In this document: in pieces, positions 13,560 through 52,049 of the stretch
Layout of the letters: the number at the start of each line of letters is the position of its first letter
Position numbering within the stretch: the stretch's first letter is position 1
Origin: Gadus chalcogrammus
Taxonomy: Eukaryota > Chordata > Actinopteri > Gadiformes > Gadidae
NCBI RefSeq assembly: GCF_026213295.1
Contig: NC_079417.1
Location: 4,799,451 to 4,863,450, forward strand
DNA length: 64,000 nt
Reading direction: 5' to 3'
Translations under genes and position numbers: made by a program
Notes under the pieces: model-generated
What the model was told of the DNA's origin: nothing
Databases searched by the model: none
Seen by the model: the letters and a program-made list of their open reading frames with translations, nothing else

Positions 13560-14400
13560 ACTATAATAATAATAATGATAGGAGTTGAGCGGCCTGACAA
13601 CAGATCCAGAACACTAGCAACAACTCAACAAAACAATCACTAAGATACCTTAATCAGGAGGATTCGTATGCAATGTTTACTTTAAAGTAGATGACTTGAT
13701 TGATAATTTGTCATTTTAAACAATGTCGTCATTGACTTAATTTAAATGTGAATACACTGAGGTTTTCAATGCGGGAAAAGGAACTGCTATTTATATATAG
13801 TAAACTCATCAGTGGAAAGCAGTGACCAGCCCCAGACACGCTTCGTCATCATTGTCTAGGGTTCACAACTCAGAATCCCCGCGCTAAATGTACGTACAAT
13901 ATATTATATGTTCGTGTTATGGTGTGATCAATATAGGGATATTACAGCTGCCATTAATTAACATCAAATAATTGGCCTTTGACCATTTCTGACATTTACT
14001 TGACACTTAAAATCCCTGCAGTTGTCAGTGCATACGACAGCAAAATAAGAAAACATCTGCTAGTATATAGCCTAATTAAACTGGAATAGAAATGAAGCAC
14101 GTCAAGGAATGCTTAACAGCAAAAAACAAACATATATTTTATGGGTATATGGAAACATGCAGAAACAACAATGGCAAACATGATGGGAAATTCACGTTTT
14201 AAATTGAACAGATCTCTGATTGCTTATCGATCTTCTAAGCAGGGGATCAGGTATGTTCTCCACTACTAGTTTACGCGACGTCCCCACATCACCATGTTTA
14301 TGACATACACCTATATGGGCTAAGTAGTTGACTGTTAGCTCACTAGCTTGCATAGCCAGGACCTCTGATCTTCACAGACTCACACAAAACATAAGAGATT
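13560..14400. other. Presumed first intron of stambp, no feature recognised
   Basis: AT-rich sequence with no recognisable exon, tRNA or transposon on either strand. Confidence 0.4.
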
Positions 14401-14600
14401 ATTGTTGCTAAGACAAGCCTTTTACCTCTCACCTAAGGAATCCGTGAAACGAAATTTCCAATGACCAGCATATGGCCTAGCTATATAACATTTAAATCAC
14501 GCAGAGTTGAAATGAGCTAGGTCGCTATGTGCGCTGCTGTAGCTCCATCGGTTTGCTTCCGCAATAACAACAACTTCCGCCTGACGAATACTCACGTGTA
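14400..14600 (-). promoter_or_regulatory. stambp: Candidate stambp promoter and non-coding first exon
   Basis: Two ETS-type sites (GCTTCCGC at 14555-14562 and ACTTCCGC at 14573-14580; GCGGAAG on the minus strand) lie in a GC-richer patch. A possible minus-strand donor (GAGAG/GTAAAA) occurs near 14416. This is the best promoter candidate upstream of the gene, but it is inferred. Confidence 0.35.
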
Positions 14601-14813
14601 TAGACCATGGACGCATAGTCGACTTGTTATTTTATTATTTATTTATTTATATTTCACTAGTCACCCCAATGTTAGGTATACGTTGGATAAAATGAGAGTT
14701 GGGAAATGGGATTCACTGTTTGGCGCACGTATGTCATAATTCAAACATGTTTTATTATACATTTATTTCAATTTCAATCTATTCTATATATCTATATGTA
14801 TGATTTTTCAGGT

Positions 14814-14885
14814 GGCTCGTTGGTCTAGGGGTATGATTCTCGCTTTGGGTGCGAGAGGTCCCGGGTTCAAATCCCGGACGAGCCC
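14814..14885 (+). tRNA. tRNA-Pro (anticodon TGG)
   Basis: A 72-base cloverleaf. The acceptor stem pairs GGCTCGT with ACGAGCC, with discriminator C. The D arm contains TGGTCTAGGGG (A box). The anticodon stem CTCGC/GCGAG closes loop TTTGGGT with anticodon TGG, and the T arm CCGGG-TTCAAAT-CCCGG carries the B box. It matches the standard vertebrate tRNA-Pro(UGG) as recalled and has no intron. The first T run downstream is weak (TTTT near 14945), so the pol III terminator is not close. Confidence 0.97.
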
Positions 14886-16080
14886 GTTCTTTGGTACTTT
14901 CGTAACTGAAGTTACCTTTGTCTTAGCAGTTAACCTCCTTGCAATTTTCAATGCTACCCAAATTGTGATAAACTAACTAAAATGCCTGCTTAGGATAATG
15001 GCACCCTAATAAAAAGGCTTGGAAACTCAAAAATATGACAATACTGGGACTGTTGCAGTGGTAGGTAATGGTGCAACCTGTCATCACACAGGACATCGAG
15101 GCTATTTTAGAGAGTTAGGAGTCAGATATAAAAAGGTTCTGGTACATTGTCTGCTTTATTACCAAGTGATTCTTCAAATTGTGCTCGTACAAGCCAGTTG
15201 TGTGTGCAAACCCTCATTCCTTCCATTTGTACCCAGAGTCTTGCCCACAGCAGGCCACGTCTGCATCCAGAGGGTTCAGTCAGAGGAGACAGCTGGTGGT
15301 CCAAATACAAATTGGAAGCCAAGTCTTTGTGTGGATTGTGAAGAACTAGCAAGGTTCAACCAGAATCAAGGTGAAGCTCAGGAGAAGGGACAACATGGTA
15401 TTGATAGGACTCTGATGGGCGGTGAATCGTAGGAGTGGTAAGTTTCCACTGGTGGGGGCCGGGTTCATGTTGTCCCGGGAGAACTCGTCTAGACTAAGCA
15501 GTTGGCGTGTATCTGCCACTGATGGGTCCATTATGACTGAGTCTTCATCTGAAAATGTACTATTTATCTCAGAATTAAGGCACAGGCAGAAAGACAATAA
15601 CATAAAATGAGATAAGATGTACCTACCAAACCACTGATAAGGAGACACTCACACGGTAACAGTGAGGATTCAAGTTGTTAACTAATGGAACTGAAAAGGT
15701 AAATACAAAATACATAGTTAGGTGAAATTGTCTAATATATACAGGTTGCTGAGGGACAGCAAAATGAGTATAGAAATGAAATGCAAGCATGCATTTTTGC
15801 CAGTTTTGTTTGGCAAGCTAAAAGCAGACAACTAGTCTATAAGCATTATGTGAGATGACTGTGGAGAAAGTTTTAAGCTGAACTGTACAAATGACCTGCG
15901 TCTAAAAACGTATTATATCATATTATGATATATCAAAATCGTATCAGGGTTATTGTTATGATTTTTTCATGTTTTGAATAAAATATTTTGATCAGCATTT
16001 GCATTTCCTGGTGTTATTTAGTTTTTTTGATATTTGACACTAGAGGGACGCATATCCATTGAGAAATGCATAATTCACAA
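14886..16080. other. Intergenic DNA between the tRNA gene and the slc39a14 upstream region
   Basis: No gene of recognised family. A minus-strand open stretch at about 15365-15570 has protein-like composition (see findings) but no identifiable homologue. The remainder is AT-rich. Confidence 0.4.
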
Positions 16081-16277
16081 AGGGGGCGGAAACGCTCTAC
16101 GTCACCAAAAATTGCCCTACATCTAACACACGTTGCTGTGTAGTTTCATTGAATGGGTATAGAGATTTGGACTCTGAGGAGACATGAAGCTCTCGCTGGC
16201 GTTCGCTTTAGTTATTACCAACCCATTACATGTTGCTCCTAAATTCATAACGAACATATTAACATATTGAGAGGAAT

Positions 16278-16285
16278 TGACGTCA
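16278..16285. promoter_or_regulatory. Consensus CRE (TGACGTCA)
   Basis: A full palindromic CREB/ATF site lies just upstream of a plus-strand donor-like CACCCG/GTAAGC (16326/16327). A half-site context CTACGTCACC lies about 180 bases to the left. This may be the promoter and first non-coding exon of slc39a14, whose coding start is 4.2 kb downstream. The site is certain as sequence; the link to slc39a14 is inference. Confidence 0.4.
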
Positions 16286-16329
16286 ACCTTTTTTCCCCAA
16301 CGTGCAGCATTGGCCAGCATCACCCGGTA

Positions 16330-19300
16330 AGCTAACGACAAGGGATTAGCTAATGCTAACATATATATGACTACAGCAATGATGAATTTTAGCCATTAGA
16401 TCGTGGCTGATCACTCAGTCTTTTTTAACGACATCCAAAAATTCAAGTTTACAAATACCGCACCTTGTTACTACCAATAGTTGTGGTAGGGTACTTGATT
16501 TCTGATCCATCACTTGGGTTATTATCACCGGCAAAGCCTTTGGCATTCAAACTTGTCGTGTATGTTTCCACCTTCATTTCACTTGCCAAACTGATCCCTG
16601 TTACAAATTAATGCATAATGAAACGTGTAACTCAAGACCATTACAATGGGAATTGATTGTGTTGTTGTGGGGCATTAACAGTACACATTGGAATGAATGA
16701 CTATTGACTCGAAACGTGTACGTAGGTGGTGGTTGTACACTGGAAAGCAAGTTATTAGGGGAGGGTATAAACAAAGCGCTGTGTCAGATAACACCTTTGT
16801 TGAATCAAGATGCAATTGATAGCGTTTGTGTGTACTAGAGGTAGGGTTAGGCTATCTGTAGTCTTTCGGACAGGAGTTCCAACTCTCCCTTTGGAAAGTT
16901 ATCATTTTGCCTGGGACTGAAGGTGACAAATGTGCAGTAGTCTACTCTTTGTAATTTACTAATGGGGTCCCGTATGCTTAATTTATAACTAGATAACACA
17001 CGACACCTCGCTTTGACTATTACATGCTAATTGCTTTCCCCTTGTCTTGAACCATATCCTAAAAGGTAATAGTCTTCATTATGAGCCCATACTATAATCA
17101 GTCAGCAAGTTACTGGCCAGGTGAACAATTAACAGGTTTAAGACTGCCATCACATAATCTTTTTGAGTAGGCAAGCAGTTTGGTTAAGGGTCAGTTAACC
17201 GCCCTAATATTTGAGCCATTACCTTCGCGGCTAATTGCAGTGGTGGGTTGATGCAATCATCCCAGTACCAGGTGATGCTATAATTATATAGTCAGTAATT
17301 ACGGTCAGTAAAGAATAGCAGGTCTGTTGGACTGTGGTGGTTTGGCCTCCCCCTACACACCCTCATGCTATAAAGTAGGCAATCTACTCATTGTGCAGAT
17401 AGAAGAGCACACCCACAGGCAACACATATTTGCTGGAAGAGGAGAAAACGTTAAAGAAAAGATCAGAAGGGCAAGTACTCTCTCTCCGTCACAATAATTG
17501 TTAATTTCAGGCTATGATTGTATCTGCTTTAGACCGTTTGTATTCTATACTACAGTCTACTTCGATATTTGTCAGCGTTTAGGCTTTTGTTACTGGTTTA
17601 AGTTCGAACCTGTTCATTATGTTAATATATTTGTTAATTTTAATATATCTTTCTAGTTAACATGTTTTTTTGAGGTGTGTGAATTATATTAACAGAGGGG
17701 TCAGGAAAAGCACATCACTATTTCTGAACTAAAGTGCCATAAAAGAGGACTATGCCTAATGAAAATACATCGAGGGCTACTCTTACAAAGAGGCCAGATG
17801 TTTATCACATAGACTTGTTTTTGCAACCCTCAGGAATAAAACTCAAACTGTTCTTCACTGTACCCCCCACTTTCATAAAGACAATCTCGATTCCAATCTC
17901 ATGAAACAGAAATACACGTCAGGGTCAATGTTGGATTTTGCATGTGACGTGTCCCAAAGTCTTTTTCTGCCCAAAGGCAGCGTATGAAGGTGATGACGAG
18001 AGAAGGTTGCCTCAGCAGGATGTTTTTGTGTAACCAAGGCCCCTCTATTTGGAATGTGTTTGTGTCTGTCTGTGTATTGGTGTGCATGCGTAGAGCAGGT
18101 GAAATCTCACGTTTTCATGCACGTGGATGAAGAACAAGTAGTACAGAGTTAGTTTGGGTGTTTTTTCCTCCAAATGTTTCCCCCTAAATGTACTATATAC
18201 TGCAGTAACTTTGGAGCGATTTAAACAGAACAAATTTACACAAAGAGAACGGCCAGCTGGGAGCAGTCTGTCTGTCTCGTTCAATATATGTCAACAACCT
18301 CTCCCATACTTTCTTCTAATATGTAAAGATTAAATATGACCTCTCACTCGGACCATGTTGGTTACACACACACGCTCATGTACCTGCTGCATATTAGATA
18401 CAGCTGGAGGCTTTACTAGTTATTATCTTGTAGATACATACACATGCACAAAGTTTGGCACGGTGGGCCAAGGGGAAGTGAATGTGGTTACATAGTGTTC
18501 TATTATGCTTATAGTGTGGACTGATTGAGACCAGTGTGCCCTGACACTTTGGTGTCTCTCAAGGCTTTTGACCCAGTTCAAATGTTTGCAGGGAACTGAT
18601 TTCACAATTCTGTCGTAAGGGGTTAACTGGATGAAGGATTTGGTTTGACCACATTAACCTCCTCCCTATCCTGCTCCCAGCCGTTTCCAAGGCGGTGGCC
18701 TTTTGGAGACCAGTTGGAGTTTTTGTCTGTCTGCAAATTCGAGTTGTTAGATATATTTAACAACTCCACAACATATTTTTTTATTTAGCTGTTTTAGGAC
18801 ATAGTTATTGCCAAGTTGGCCTGGTTTGATGATACAAGGCAGGACAAACCTCTGCTACAAATTGTAGCTTGTAAAGGCTAAGCTGTCTTTGTTTTTCACA
18901 TGTTTTTGTCTCTCTCCTCTCCACTTGTATAGCCTTCTAGTGTACTTCCACTGTGCTGATCTATGTCATGCTTCATGAATTCTGATTTCAAAGCAAGGGG
19001 TAGGTTGTAAAAATTGATAATGCGCTGTACCGGTCTGGTTTGATGCAGACAAATATGTTCCTCTTCAGGAAAAGGTTCTCCACCGTCTACTTTCATCAGA
19101 GCAAGGCACAAACTGACCAAACTCCCAATGCCTCTCTTGACTTCAGGGCATTCCAGAAGCCGGCACAGTCCTCACACATCTCGATTATATAGTGCATGTT
19201 TGGGGCGAGGTATTTAATCTTTACAATCTGCGGAAACTTGTGATGCTGTAACTTCATCAAGGAATCCAAAATACAAGAGATTTTTTTTCTCGTGTATTTT

Positions 19301-20520
19301 TTACACTACTAGATGAGATTGAAATTTTAAATTGGCTTTCATCTTTTGTTGTTGCATAAAAACAGAATTGAAGTTATTCTAGAAAGATGCTTGATTATTC
19401 TAATAGTAGCCGATAACCCAATAACGGGTGAAATGTTGGAGAAGAGAGGTGTTAAAGTAATGTTCTTCTTTGCCCCTCACCTCAGGCACTTATACGTTTG
19501 ACAGTAGCTGGTAAGAGTGCAAGAAATGCAAATAAGCCAAGAATGAGCACAAACCTCTCTCCTTCAAAAGCCTTTGCCGGGAACCCTTCCTTCACTATCG
19601 AAGTCTTTCAGTGCCTGTATGCCGCAGTACAGCCACAACCTAATTCCAACCCTGGATAGTTCAAAGGCCTTTACTGTACGCAGCAGCAACGCAAGTAACA
19701 AGGAATGCTCCCACTGCTAAGCCATGTGTGGTTTGGTAAACTGAGCGGCGACGCAGGTTGGAAGGTTTATCCTGGAATCAACTATTTATGTTGCATTTGT
19801 GTTTTGTATACTCAGGGCTGCAGCATTGGGTTAAAGACAGGCTATTTCTTGAGCCAGTTTTCTCTTTCTTCTTCACTGGGCTGAAGCCTAATTTGCTTAT
19901 TGGTCCTCTCTTCTTCCACAGCCTCACTGCGTCCGTGCTATCGCAGCGACCCGTGGCATATCCGGGGGGAAGACTAGCCTACCACCTAACAAGCACTAAC
20001 TCAACGGCTTTAACAGGGACAGGTGAGTGGTCTTCAGTGAAACGAATGAACGAATGACTCACGCAAGTCCCTGTGTAGCCTAGGTAATTAACTCGGAGGT
20101 GTGTGTTTCAGGGCAGCTATTACATTCTTGTGTGTCATATCTAATTGTATGTATGCGTGTGTGTGTTTGGGGGTGGTTGCAGCAGGGCGTAAACAGTATC
20201 CTCTGGCCTTCTCTGTACATTAGTTGACAGTTTGCCCTTTGTATTCCTCCAATTCTCCCTGTTAATGTTTTTGTTCTGTGTCTTGTGCTGTGGCAGCATA
20301 ATACATGCATTATGTGTACTGCCAGGAATATTGTTTGCATGGAATTTGGGTAGATAAGATAACAATTTAAATGGCAGCTATTTTGTAGGTCAATTATTAT
20401 CCACCACGCATGTTGTGTACATCTGAGTGTAAAATGGGTCACCAGGGCTGTAAGCCGCAGGAGTTTCATGGGATTGTACTGCGACGGCGTCTTTTCATCC
20501 ATCCGCCTTCTCCTTTATAG
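16330..20520 (+). other. Upstream region or first intron of slc39a14
   Basis: A 4.2 kb stretch with no recognisable coding exon. It contains a TATA-like element (GCTATAAAGTAGG, about 17368-17380) that might mark an alternative promoter. The slc39a14 exon acceptor (CTCCTTTATAG) ends at 20520. Confidence 0.35.
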
Positions 20521-20552
20521 AGCTCAGATTCCAGGCCAGTCTAGACGAAGCC

Positions 20553-31815
<11,263 letters not shown>

Positions 31816-32159
31816 TTGCCATTGTTTGGCATATATGTGGGTTACTGGGAAATGTTACACCCAATGTCTATTTTATAAAAAAACAACTGCATTTTCTGTT
31901 TGTGGTGTGGGAATGTGTTTTTATATATAAACGACCTTTTCTGTGAAAATATTTTGACTATTTATTCTTAAAACCTTGATACTTTCTTGTTAAAACCAAA
32001 TAGGGTTTATTTAATGGACTTCTACCTTAAACATTGAGTAATTATTAGTTTTTCTTACACGAATACAACTTAGATAATTACCTAACACATAATTACTTTA
32101 TTGGCCTCTACCCCAAAGAAATACACAACCGTTTTGGGATCGTCTTGCTGCAGTACCAT

Positions 32160-32347
32160 TTTCGTCCGGCTAGGCGGCACCACACGTCAGGAGTAGACGT
32201 GTTTTTGCGCATGCGTTATTTAGAACTCCAGCCACTTCCTGGCCTGTTCGGAAGGAACCATGAGAGTGAGCTCACCAGCAGTTTGACAAGGCTTGTGGTG
32301 TGATTTAATGCAATGGCTTTTATATATTGCGGATATTAAAGTTAGAG
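32160..32347 (+). promoter_or_regulatory. ascc2: ascc2 promoter and non-coding first exon
   Basis: Contains a perfect NRF1-type palindrome TGCGCATGCG (32206-32215) and an ETS-type CACTTCCTGG (about 32232-32241) in a GC-richer patch, typical of a TATA-less housekeeping promoter. A donor GTTAGAG/GTAAGT ends a likely untranslated first exon at 32347. The next exon starts at 32842 (acceptor TTTGACAG). Confidence 0.65.
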
Positions 32348-32862
32348 GTAAGTTCGACTTCTGTACATTAACATCTGATCTTTTTGAACAGGGAGGCATT
32401 GGTGTTAAACGCAAAGCCGGCTAGCCAGGTTAGCCTTTCCCATTGACGCGCTGTCCCTTATCAAACCTCTAGCTATTAAGTTGAACAGCTTAGGTGTTCA
32501 ACGTGTCAACATGACAGTCATGAGTTATAGCAAAGTTCGGAAGTCTTTAGCATACTTGCTCCACTCATCTTGAAGGATTTGAAAAATATGCTGTGTTTTT
32601 TTGTGGAATCCTTCCCCATGTTAGATGTTTGATTCGAGGTGATTCAGGTTAACATCCAACATTTGATGCTAGAAGTATTGGTCCATCACAGGCAGGCTGA
32701 CGTTTAACTAAATAGTTTGCTTGCATCTCCCCATCTAATGAAGAAAACTCCTGTTTCGGGACACCGCTGTGGGTTTACAGCACTGGTTTAGGAAGCAGAA
32801 CAACAGTCATGATGAGTTTATTCATTGTTTTTATTTGACAGAAGCAACGGGACAGAGAGATC

Positions 32863-44622
<11,760 letters not shown>

Positions 44623-45060
44623 ACCCCCCTCCCATGTAGGACAGGGAGTACAGTAAACCCCATCCACCCCCGCTCCTCCTCCTCCTCTCCCCTGGGTGGA
44701 TAGACAGACGGATGGACAGACAAACTGATGGCAGATAGGAAAAAAGTCAGACTCGTGATGGAAGGGTTTTGGGGGAGGCTAAAGATGGAGGACCGTGTAA
44801 TCCTGTTGCCTGTGGTTCCCGACAGCCATATTTTCTCCAAGTTAAAATGTTCCACCAGTTGAGGTTGTTGGTGAGAAGTTGCCCTGTTTTTTTTTTCTTG
44901 TTTGGGTTGGATATCAGGGCAAACCAAGCGGCATAAATTCCAGACGTTGTCGTTATTAAATCTTAGTTTTCATCCCCACATTCTTCCATTTCAATATCCT
45001 TTTTTTTTTTAAAGGCCAAAGTGCGGAACGTGTCCGCCAGTGATTTGATTTGTGAAAAAA
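44623..45060 (+). other. ascc2: ascc2 3' UTR (extent inferred)
   Basis: Sequence following the ascc2 stop. ATTAAA near 44956 is a candidate poly(A) signal. The next gene is convergent, so the two 3' UTRs meet close to 45.0-45.1 kb. Confidence 0.45.
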
Positions 45061-45092
45061 AGCAAGAATTTTCTTTCATTAGATACTCTTTG

Positions 45093-47013
45093 TTTATTAA
45101 TATATAGAATGAATTATTTTTATTGAATTTTCTTTACATCATTTACATTGAAAGAACCACATAGGAACATACATGGAAGGGAAGGAAAAGATGCTCTCAC
45201 TGCATCTGGAAGAACAACCAGACCTCACCTGATTCACTGTGCAGAACGACGTCAGAGCGGGTAAACAAGGTTTCACTGCAGCCTCTACGGGAGTACTTTA
45301 GGAGGAGCGCTTGTCCACCCTTCATCTTCTCTCATTCACCAACGCCTAGTTTAGGCAGAACTACATTTAGAGTACCTTAGCCGATCTGATCCACACCTCA
45401 CTCTCGTGTGTGTGTGTGTGTGTGTGTTTGTGTGCGGGAGTGCACATGCTGCAAAGATGAAATTCCCCTCTCAAATGTGAGGGAGAGCTACTTTTCACAA
45501 GTTTTTTTTTTATGAGCAGAATAGCAAATCTATCGGAGCGTTTTGTTACGGAAAAGCACATTTGTGGTTGCTTTATTTGGAGTTGTCATTAAAACACATA
45601 ATAAACTGAGTACTACACTACTGTCTCTAGATAATATCAGTCAAAAGAACAAGACAATCGTACCCAAATCAAGTATACATCCCAGTTGGTGGAACATGCT
45701 GGAAGCACCCGATGAGAAGGCAAAATGTTTTTTCTAAAATTCATACATCGCATTCCTAACCCGTACCAGCGATCATCGTATGTATTGGGTTCCCATCCCA
45801 GAGGGTGCTCGGTTATAGTCTGTGAGAACGGGGAGATGAAGGAAGATAGGAAGTGTTGAATTCAATTGGAAGAAATACATATTCAGCACAAATACGTCTA
45901 TTTCAAATACATCTGTATTTAATGCAGTGTAACACTTTTCCTTCTTTCAAATCTTTTTTTTTGGGATGAGTACTGCACAATAAGCTCATCCCCGTGCTTT
46001 GGTTTATCGTTTTGGATATGCAGAACCTGAATTAATGTAAATTATACGGTTGTGTTTCCTATGCTTGGTCGTTCTAGTGAGTTGTCATCAATGTTGCCAA
46101 TATAATCATATGTTCTGGCTATGGCTGCATGTGATCGGCTACAGAGAGAGCAGTGTAAGTCTTTGCACAGGCAACTAACCAACTATGCCTTCCTGTGTAG
46201 TTGGCTGCATGATTCAAGTGTAACCAAATGTTTCTTGCAGCATAAGAACACTGTCAAGGACATGTGATGCTCTACAACATAATTATATCAGGGTAAAGCA
46301 GACCCGGGTTTTCCCCAACAACCCGTCCTCACAGTTTGCGAGTTACAGAATCCTTGGACAAGAAATAGATGTAGCCGATCCGGTAACCTGATCCGACATC
46401 TGAGATTGCCCTGAAACATCCCATAATGAATAGCTGCTTCCATTGTGGAATAATGTCTGCCTTGATTCTCTGTTCCCATTATAGTCTATTATGCTACATT
46501 TACACAGGGTTAGGAGGTAATGCAATGGTGCCGGTATAAACGACAGTGTAGTGTCATTAAAAATCTTTGTTTTGCTAGAGTGTGGGCCCATGCAATATTG
46601 ACGCCTTCAAATAGGTTGCATTCCCATGAATTTCTAATTTTTTGAAAGGGAATTATGAATTTCTCCGGCGCCAGCAGTAAGGTGGGTTTGTTCACAGTCT
46701 AACACACACACACACACACACACACACAGGTACAGTAACATGCCATCCACAACAGTGGTACAGTATTTGACCTTTTTGTTTCCTCTCGTAACATTGAACC
46801 TTACTGACTCTTCCTGTGTTCCCCTCCGGGTTACCCTATGCCCGCCCCCAAAGTCAGGGGACTGGACAGGGCTAGCTGCAGTGAGCCAAGTGGTCCATTT
46901 TGACAAGCACATACTTCTAGCCATGCTCTGGGGTGGAGGGTTGTGGATGGAGGAGGTTTGGGTCCGGGCTGAGGACCGGTGAAGGAGCTGGCGACACCAA
47001 CTTCCGTCCAACA
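45093..47013 (-). other. rnf215: rnf215 3' UTR (extent inferred)
   Basis: Minus-strand AATAAA motifs at 45093-45098 and 45119-45124 are candidate poly(A) signals, giving about 1.9 kb of 3' UTR. It contains a (CA)n run at 46702-46728 and a short (TG)n at about 45406-45427. Confidence 0.5.
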
Positions 47014-50431
<3,418 letters not shown>

Positions 50432-50963
50432 CGTTGAAGCAGTGTGTAAGAAAGTAAAAAAAAAAAAAAAAGACCTCAATAAGTAACGATGTCAGTGTCA
50501 CCCATCTTTTGCAGGGTGGCTTAAGAAAACAGGATAAAAAAAAATGTAAACAAGTGAAAACACCTTCCGGACTGGGCAGGAAATGACGCAGTGATACGTA
50601 CAATATTTGACTTTTTTCTTTTTTTCTTTCTGAATAAAAAATATTTCTGAGACGAATATGCATGCTACCTTTGTACTTAACACTTTTCAGGCTTCAATTC
50701 AGGATCCACTGCATTTGCATCTCTGTATCTAAATTAATCCAGTCACTTTTTTTCGATAAGCAGCCCAGCCCGCCTCTCGGGGCGTTACCAGTGCCGCGCT
50801 CCGGAGTCGGGATGAGCGCCAGCGCCGAGGTAGCATCAGACAGCATCGTCGTATCAGGCAGTAACCCGATGAGGAGGTCGCATATCGGGCTGCAGAACTG
50901 CGAAACGCCTTACCATTTTGGATTAAAGTCTCCTTCGGATAGCTGTATTTTACGAAAGGCACT
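50432..50963. promoter_or_regulatory. Shared (bidirectional) promoter region of rnf215 and the SEC14-like gene
   Basis: The two start codons face away from each other 532 bases apart. The interval contains an ETS-type CTTCCGG (50564-50570) and TGACGCAG (about 50582-50589). The GC-rich part at 50760-50900 is probably the 5' UTR of the SEC14-like gene. A poly-T/A run near 50457-50472 lies in the rnf215 leader. Confidence 0.55.
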
Positions 50964-50967
50964 ATGA
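50812..50967 (+). other. Upstream ORF overlapping the SEC14-like start codon
   Basis: A 51-codon ORF beginning MSASAEVASDSIVV in the presumed leader. Its TGA stop overlaps the main ATG (ATGA at 50964-50967). Whether it is in the mature transcript is unknown. Confidence 0.4.
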
Positions 50968-51605
50968 GTGGGGTGGTTGGGAACCTAAGTCCTAAACAGG
51001 CCAGCGCCCTGGAACAGGTGAGTTTAGGCGAATTAGTAATTTAATGTAATGTGTGTAAGTGTTGTTGATTGTAATTGCACCCATTTACATAGCGTTATCC
51101 AAGCATGCTTTATTATTCATGTGTGTCTTGTGCTGTTATAGGATTTAAGCGTTTCTTAAGAAGCATTTAGAATGTGGTACGGCAAATGTTTATGTGGTGC
51201 GTAGTTTGGATAACATTAACTATATTATTAGGATGTGAAACGCTGTCCTTTCCTCTGACATTACCGACAGACATCGCCTTTTCAGTAGATGATATTAAAT
51301 TGCTATGCAGGGCATTATCCAGTCTGCATGAATATTCTTTCAGGATAATTATTATGTATGTTTTAGAAGACCGAGAGCATGATTTAAATAGCAAGTCTCT
51401 CACCCAATATTTATATTATTGTTCACACCTCGGTTGTGTTCAACTCAAACTCTCTGCCACTCTCAAATGTATCATTTTCTCTCTTATTCTCTTCGCCTCT
51501 TTCTTTCTATCTCTTTGCCTCAATGTACAGTTTCGAGAGCAGGTCAGTGACCTTCTTCCTCAATGCCTGCACAGAATGATCACTTCCTGTTGCGATGGCT
51601 AAGAG
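50964..51605 (+). CDS. SEC14-like lipid-transfer protein, first two coding exons, frameshifted
   Basis: Cytosolic CRAL-TRIO lipid-transfer family (SEC14L2/tocopherol-associated protein group). Exon 1 is 50964-51017, MSGVVGNLSPKQASALEQ, close to the family start MSGRVGDLSPKQ. Exon 2 is 51531-51605 (acceptor TGTACAG, donor AGAG/GTAAAA) and begins FREQVSDLLP. The annotated frame then runs into CLHRM and stops at TAA. In the next frame the rest of the family sequence resumes as MPAQNDHFLLRWLR, so one base is missing near 51561-51563. No further exon was recognised in the remaining 12 kb, and a 100-N gap lies 215 bases downstream. It could be a pseudogene, a gene with a sequencing error and a long intron, or an assembly artefact. 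The position beside rnf215 matches human SEC14L2. Confidence 0.75.
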
Positions 51606-51820
51606 GTAAAATAAACCAATGGTGCACCTGTTGCATCACGCTCATTGCACTGCACACAGTTAATGGCTATGCAGGGATCGGTTAAACAAGCCATGGCTGG
51701 CCAACTCACACACACTGTTTAAGCCAGGGCACTAACAATGGCAATATAAATCTTGACTGTAAAGCTCGCTAACCAGGCTGGCTTGGTGACCCACCTTGTG
51801 CGTCAGCCTAATCCATGTTT

Positions 51821-51920
51821 NNNNNNNNNNNNNNNNNNNNNNNNNNNNNNNNNNNNNNNNNNNNNNNNNNNNNNNNNNNNNNNNNNNNNNNNNNNNNNNN
51901 NNNNNNNNNNNNNNNNNNNN
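51821..51920. other. Assembly gap (100 N)
   Basis: Exactly 100 undetermined bases, the conventional size for a gap of unknown length. Confidence 1.
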
Positions 51921-52013
51921 CAACAACTCACATGTGTGTCTTAGTTACAAGTGTAATTGAATACATATGTTGGATGATAGAGCTGTTTTTTAACTTTACG
52001 TAAGTTGACATCT

Positions 52014-52049
52014 GTTTCAAACGCCCCGCCTAGTCGGGACGTTTGAAAC
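52014..52049. repeat. Short inverted repeat
   Basis: GTTTCAAACG (52014-52023) pairs perfectly with CGTTTGAAAC (52040-52049), with a further CCCCG/CGGGA near-pairing inside. Related GTTTGAAAC and CGTCCCGAC motifs recur near 52400-52430. Confidence 0.8.

Noticed and set aside
50432..50479. A longer rnf215 N-terminus (RSFFFFFTFLHTAST before the chosen Met)
   Set aside because: It needs a non-ATG start and is mostly poly-Phe from a T tract. The first ATG at 50431 gives a normal signal peptide and family-like length.
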